DNA of 64,000 bases from Antilocapra americana (lineage: Eukaryota; Chordata; Mammalia; Artiodactyla; Antilocapridae): contig ML660772.1 in the NCBI GenBank assembly GCA_007570785.1, forward strand, positions 34,511,121 through 34,575,120, written 5' to 3'. The stretch's first letter is position 1, and each line of letters starts with the position of its first letter. The position numbers and the translations under genes were made by a program. Below, piece after piece: positions 61,575-64,000 of the stretch. The notes below the pieces were generated by a model. It did not search any database. It was given only the letters and a program-made list of their open reading frames with translations, and was not told the DNA's origin.

Positions 61575-61850
61575 GTTACTAGTAATAATAACTATAATAC
61601 TATCAACAGCAATAATAATTATAGACACCATAAATAGTAACTAACATGTATGATGCGGCAGGAGCTGTTCTAAATGCTTTGCACACATCAGTTCATTTAT
61701 CTTCACAATGACAATATGAAGTATATGTATCATTGTCTCCACTGTATACATGAGGAAAGAAATTCAGTAACCTGTTTCAGATTATATAGCTAAAGAGTGA
61801 CAAAATCAGAATTGAAATCTGGAAATCTGATTCTACAGTCCTAACTTACA
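61575..61850 (-). mobile_element. MIR SINE
   Basis: Antisense order: GGAGCTGTTCTAAATGCTTT, CATCAGTTCATTTATCTTCA, TCTCCACTGTATACATGAGG, GTAACCTGTTTCAGATTATA. Diverged but clear. Confidence 0.8.
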
Positions 61851-62745
61851 TCAGTTTTTCACTTCCTTTCTCAACTCCTTTCTAAAACAACCTTTCTTTT
61901 CTTCTGTACTTCAGCTGGAGGGAATATTAAAGCTTATATTTTTAAAAATACCATCATTTTCTCTCTCACTGTCTCTATCCCTCTGAAGCTCTAACTCTCC
62001 TCTTGGCCATTATATTTATTATATTTTGTGAAATTTTAAAATATAATGCAGGTCCAGAGATAGTAAGAATGTGGAATTTATGTAACTGTAATACTCTAAA
62101 TTTCCCATAACATATGCAAAAGCAATTATGAATAAACTCTGGGAGATATAAAAAATATTTTATAATTTTGTTAGTGTTATCCTCTAAGCAAGATTTCTGA
62201 GGACCTTAGAGAATCAAATGTTCACAAATGTCTACTAAGATACTCCCAAAGGAGATATGTCAAAAAAATTGGATATTATTTATGTATTTATTTAATAAAT
62301 ATTTATTAAACAGTATTTACTGCAGGACCTTGGTTAGTACAAGCTATAAAAGCAAGAGCACAGAACTCAAACTACTGAAAAAACAGACAAGAAACAGTTT
62401 AATAACAAACAGTGGTATGCAGAAATTAAAGCAGGTTAGGAATAGAGCTTGATAAGAGTAAATGTTCTTATATGAATGAGGCAAGAATTTACTGATATTT
62501 GAACAAAGACAAGAATAACATGAGGAAATGATAGTACTTTGAAAGAAAGCATAAAAGAAGACCTAAGGGTAGAAAGAAGCTCACATCTTTCAGGAAGAGT
62601 GAGGGACCAAGGGGAATAGAAAAGAGTGAGCAAGAGAAAGAGAGAGTTGAGATAAAGATGAAACGTAGGTAAGGAATTTACACTGCAGAATCCTATGGAC
62701 CAGTGAGTCCAGTAGAACTTTCTGCAACAGTGGGAATGTCCTATA
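61851..62745. other. intronic DNA, nothing recognised
   Basis: AT-rich, with an A/G-rich part at 62480-62680. No repeat family or gene seen. Confidence 0.55.
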
Positions 62746-63314
62746 TCAGTTCAGTTTAGTTCACTCGCTCAGTCCTGTCCGACTCTTTGCGACCCCATGA
62801 ACTGCACCACGCAGGCCTCCCTGTTCATCACCAACTCCCGGAGTCCACCCAAACCCATGTTCATTGAATTGGTGATGCCATCCAATCATTTCATCCTCTG
62901 TTGTCCCCTTCTCCTTCTGCCCTCAATCTTTCCCAGCATCAGAGTCTTTTCAAATGAGTCAGCTCTTTGCATCAGGTGGCCAAAGTATTGGAGTTTCAGC
63001 TTCAACATCAGTCCTACCAATGAACACGCAGGACTGATCTCCTTTAGGATGGTCTGGCTGGATCTCCTTGCAGTCTAACAGACTCTCAAGAGTCTTCTCC
63101 AACACCATAGTTCAAAAGAATCAATTCTTTGGCACTCAGCTTTCTTTATAGTCCAACTCTCACATCCATACATGACCACTGGCAAAACCATAGCCTTGAC
63201 TCGACAGACCTTTGTTGACAAAGTAATGTCTCTGCTTTTTAATAGGCTGTCTAGGTTGGTCATAATTTTCCTTCCAAGGAGTAAGCATCTTTTAATTTCA
63301 TATAAAAAAAATGT
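62746..63314 (-). mobile_element. 5'-truncated BovB LINE
   Basis: 3' tail CAGTTCAGTTTAGTTCACTC on the left; leftward translation from 63263 has [20 protein letters not shown] and VVMYGCESWTIKKAECQRID. Flanking near-duplicates AATGTCCTATATC (62735-62747) and AATGTTCTATATC (63315-63327). Confidence 0.92.
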
Positions 63315-63320
63315 AATGTT

Positions 63321-63530
63321 CTATATCTGCACTGTCTAATACAGTAGCAAATACATATGGCTATGAGCACTCGAAACGTGGTCAATGTTACCAAGGAACT
63401 GAAGTTTTAATTTTATTCAATTTTTAAAGATTGCATCGAATTTGAATTAACTTTAAAAACAAACAAACAAACAACAACAAAAAAAAACCCACGTGTCCAT
63501 TGGGTACCATAGCAGAGTGCAGCTCTAGGC
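63321..63530. mobile_element. old DNA-transposon MITE with inverted ends
   Basis: ATCTGCACTGTCTAATACAG at the left and CCATAGCAGAGTGCAGCTCT at the right are inverted partners, around ATATGGCTATGAGCACTCGA. Resembles a MER-class element; family not assigned. An A/C-rich simple run (63453-63488) lies inside. Confidence 0.5.
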
Positions 63531-63888
63531 CCTATTTTGAACTTTAGATGTTCCATGTGCACTGAGTGATCTTTAAAGTAGCTATGAAAACAAATATGCT
63601 TACTTTGTTTCTTTTGGTTAGTCTACTCTCTGAAAGTTTTCAAGTATATTATTGATTGTTACCAACCTCAAGTTTTATGATAATTTTCTTATTAATATTC
63701 CACCACTAAATGGACAACAAATGTGCGTTGAATAGATGTGAAAAAGACCTGAGGAAAGGGTGCTAAACACAATTCATGGTATATGGTTTACTTTGGAGTA
63801 CTCATAGTTTCACTAAAAATTACTCAAATAATTTATCCCTTTCTTTCTGGAAGATTCCAATATAAATGATTCAGTTTCTTAAATCAGT

Positions 63889-64000
63889 GGGGCTTCCCAG
63901 GTGGCTCTAGTGGTAAAAAAAAAATAGAAAGGAAGAAGAAGAAGAAGAAGAACTCTGCTGTCAATGCAGGAGACGTAAGAGATGTGGGTTCCATCCCTGG
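63889..64000 (+). mobile_element. Bov-tA SINE split by a (GAA)n tract, cut by window end
   Basis: GGGGCTTCCCAGGTGGCTCT and GTGGTAAA begin the tRNA head. An A-run and (GAA)n (about 63916-63951) interrupt it before AACTCTGCTGTCAATGCAGG and the B box GGTTCCATCCC. The body lies beyond base 64000. Confidence 0.88.

Overview
The window is ruminant genomic DNA (cattle, sheep, goat or a relative). The evidence is the mixture of BovB (RTE) LINEs, tRNA-headed Bov-tA SINEs, dimeric BOV-A2 SINEs, a CHR-2 type SINE and ruminant L1, on a background of older mammalian repeats (MIR, L2, MER5A). I cannot tell the species from the sequence.

The only protein-coding gene I can support is TFEC, a MiT/TFE-family bHLH-leucine-zipper transcription factor, on the minus strand. 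Six coding exons are present with GT/AG borders and compatible phases: 61114-61028, 40400-40286, 37602-37546, 27773-27698, 21913-21766 and 20881-20501 (stop). Together they give 864 bp: an uninterrupted 287 codons plus stop, equal in length to the part of human TFEC from its internal Met61 as I remember that protein. The 5' exons lie beyond the right edge. A seventh candidate exon, an alternative first exon with an ETS/PU.1-like purine box upstream, is proposed at about 58330-58002.

Layout. 1-20500 is 3' flank or intergenic and holds a 7.9 kb decayed L1 (1141-9067), SINEs, a (GT)n tract and an unexplained inverted repeat (12281-12347 / 12700-12765). 20501-61114 is TFEC. Its introns carry BovB fragments, a same-sense L1 lacking the reverse transcriptase core (33048-37193), a twin-primed L1 (45035-45596), nested SINEs and old DNA transposons. 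61115-64000 is an upstream TFEC intron with MIR, BovB and a Bov-tA cut by the window end.

All other long reading frames come from L1 or BovB ORFs, their antisense shadows, or SINEs. There is no CRISPR array, operon, rRNA or functional tRNA. I found no new multi-gene system. The observations most worth following are the alternative TFEC first exon, the 87-bp acidic cassette exon, the Gly substitution before the basic region, the inverted repeat, and the odd L1 structures.
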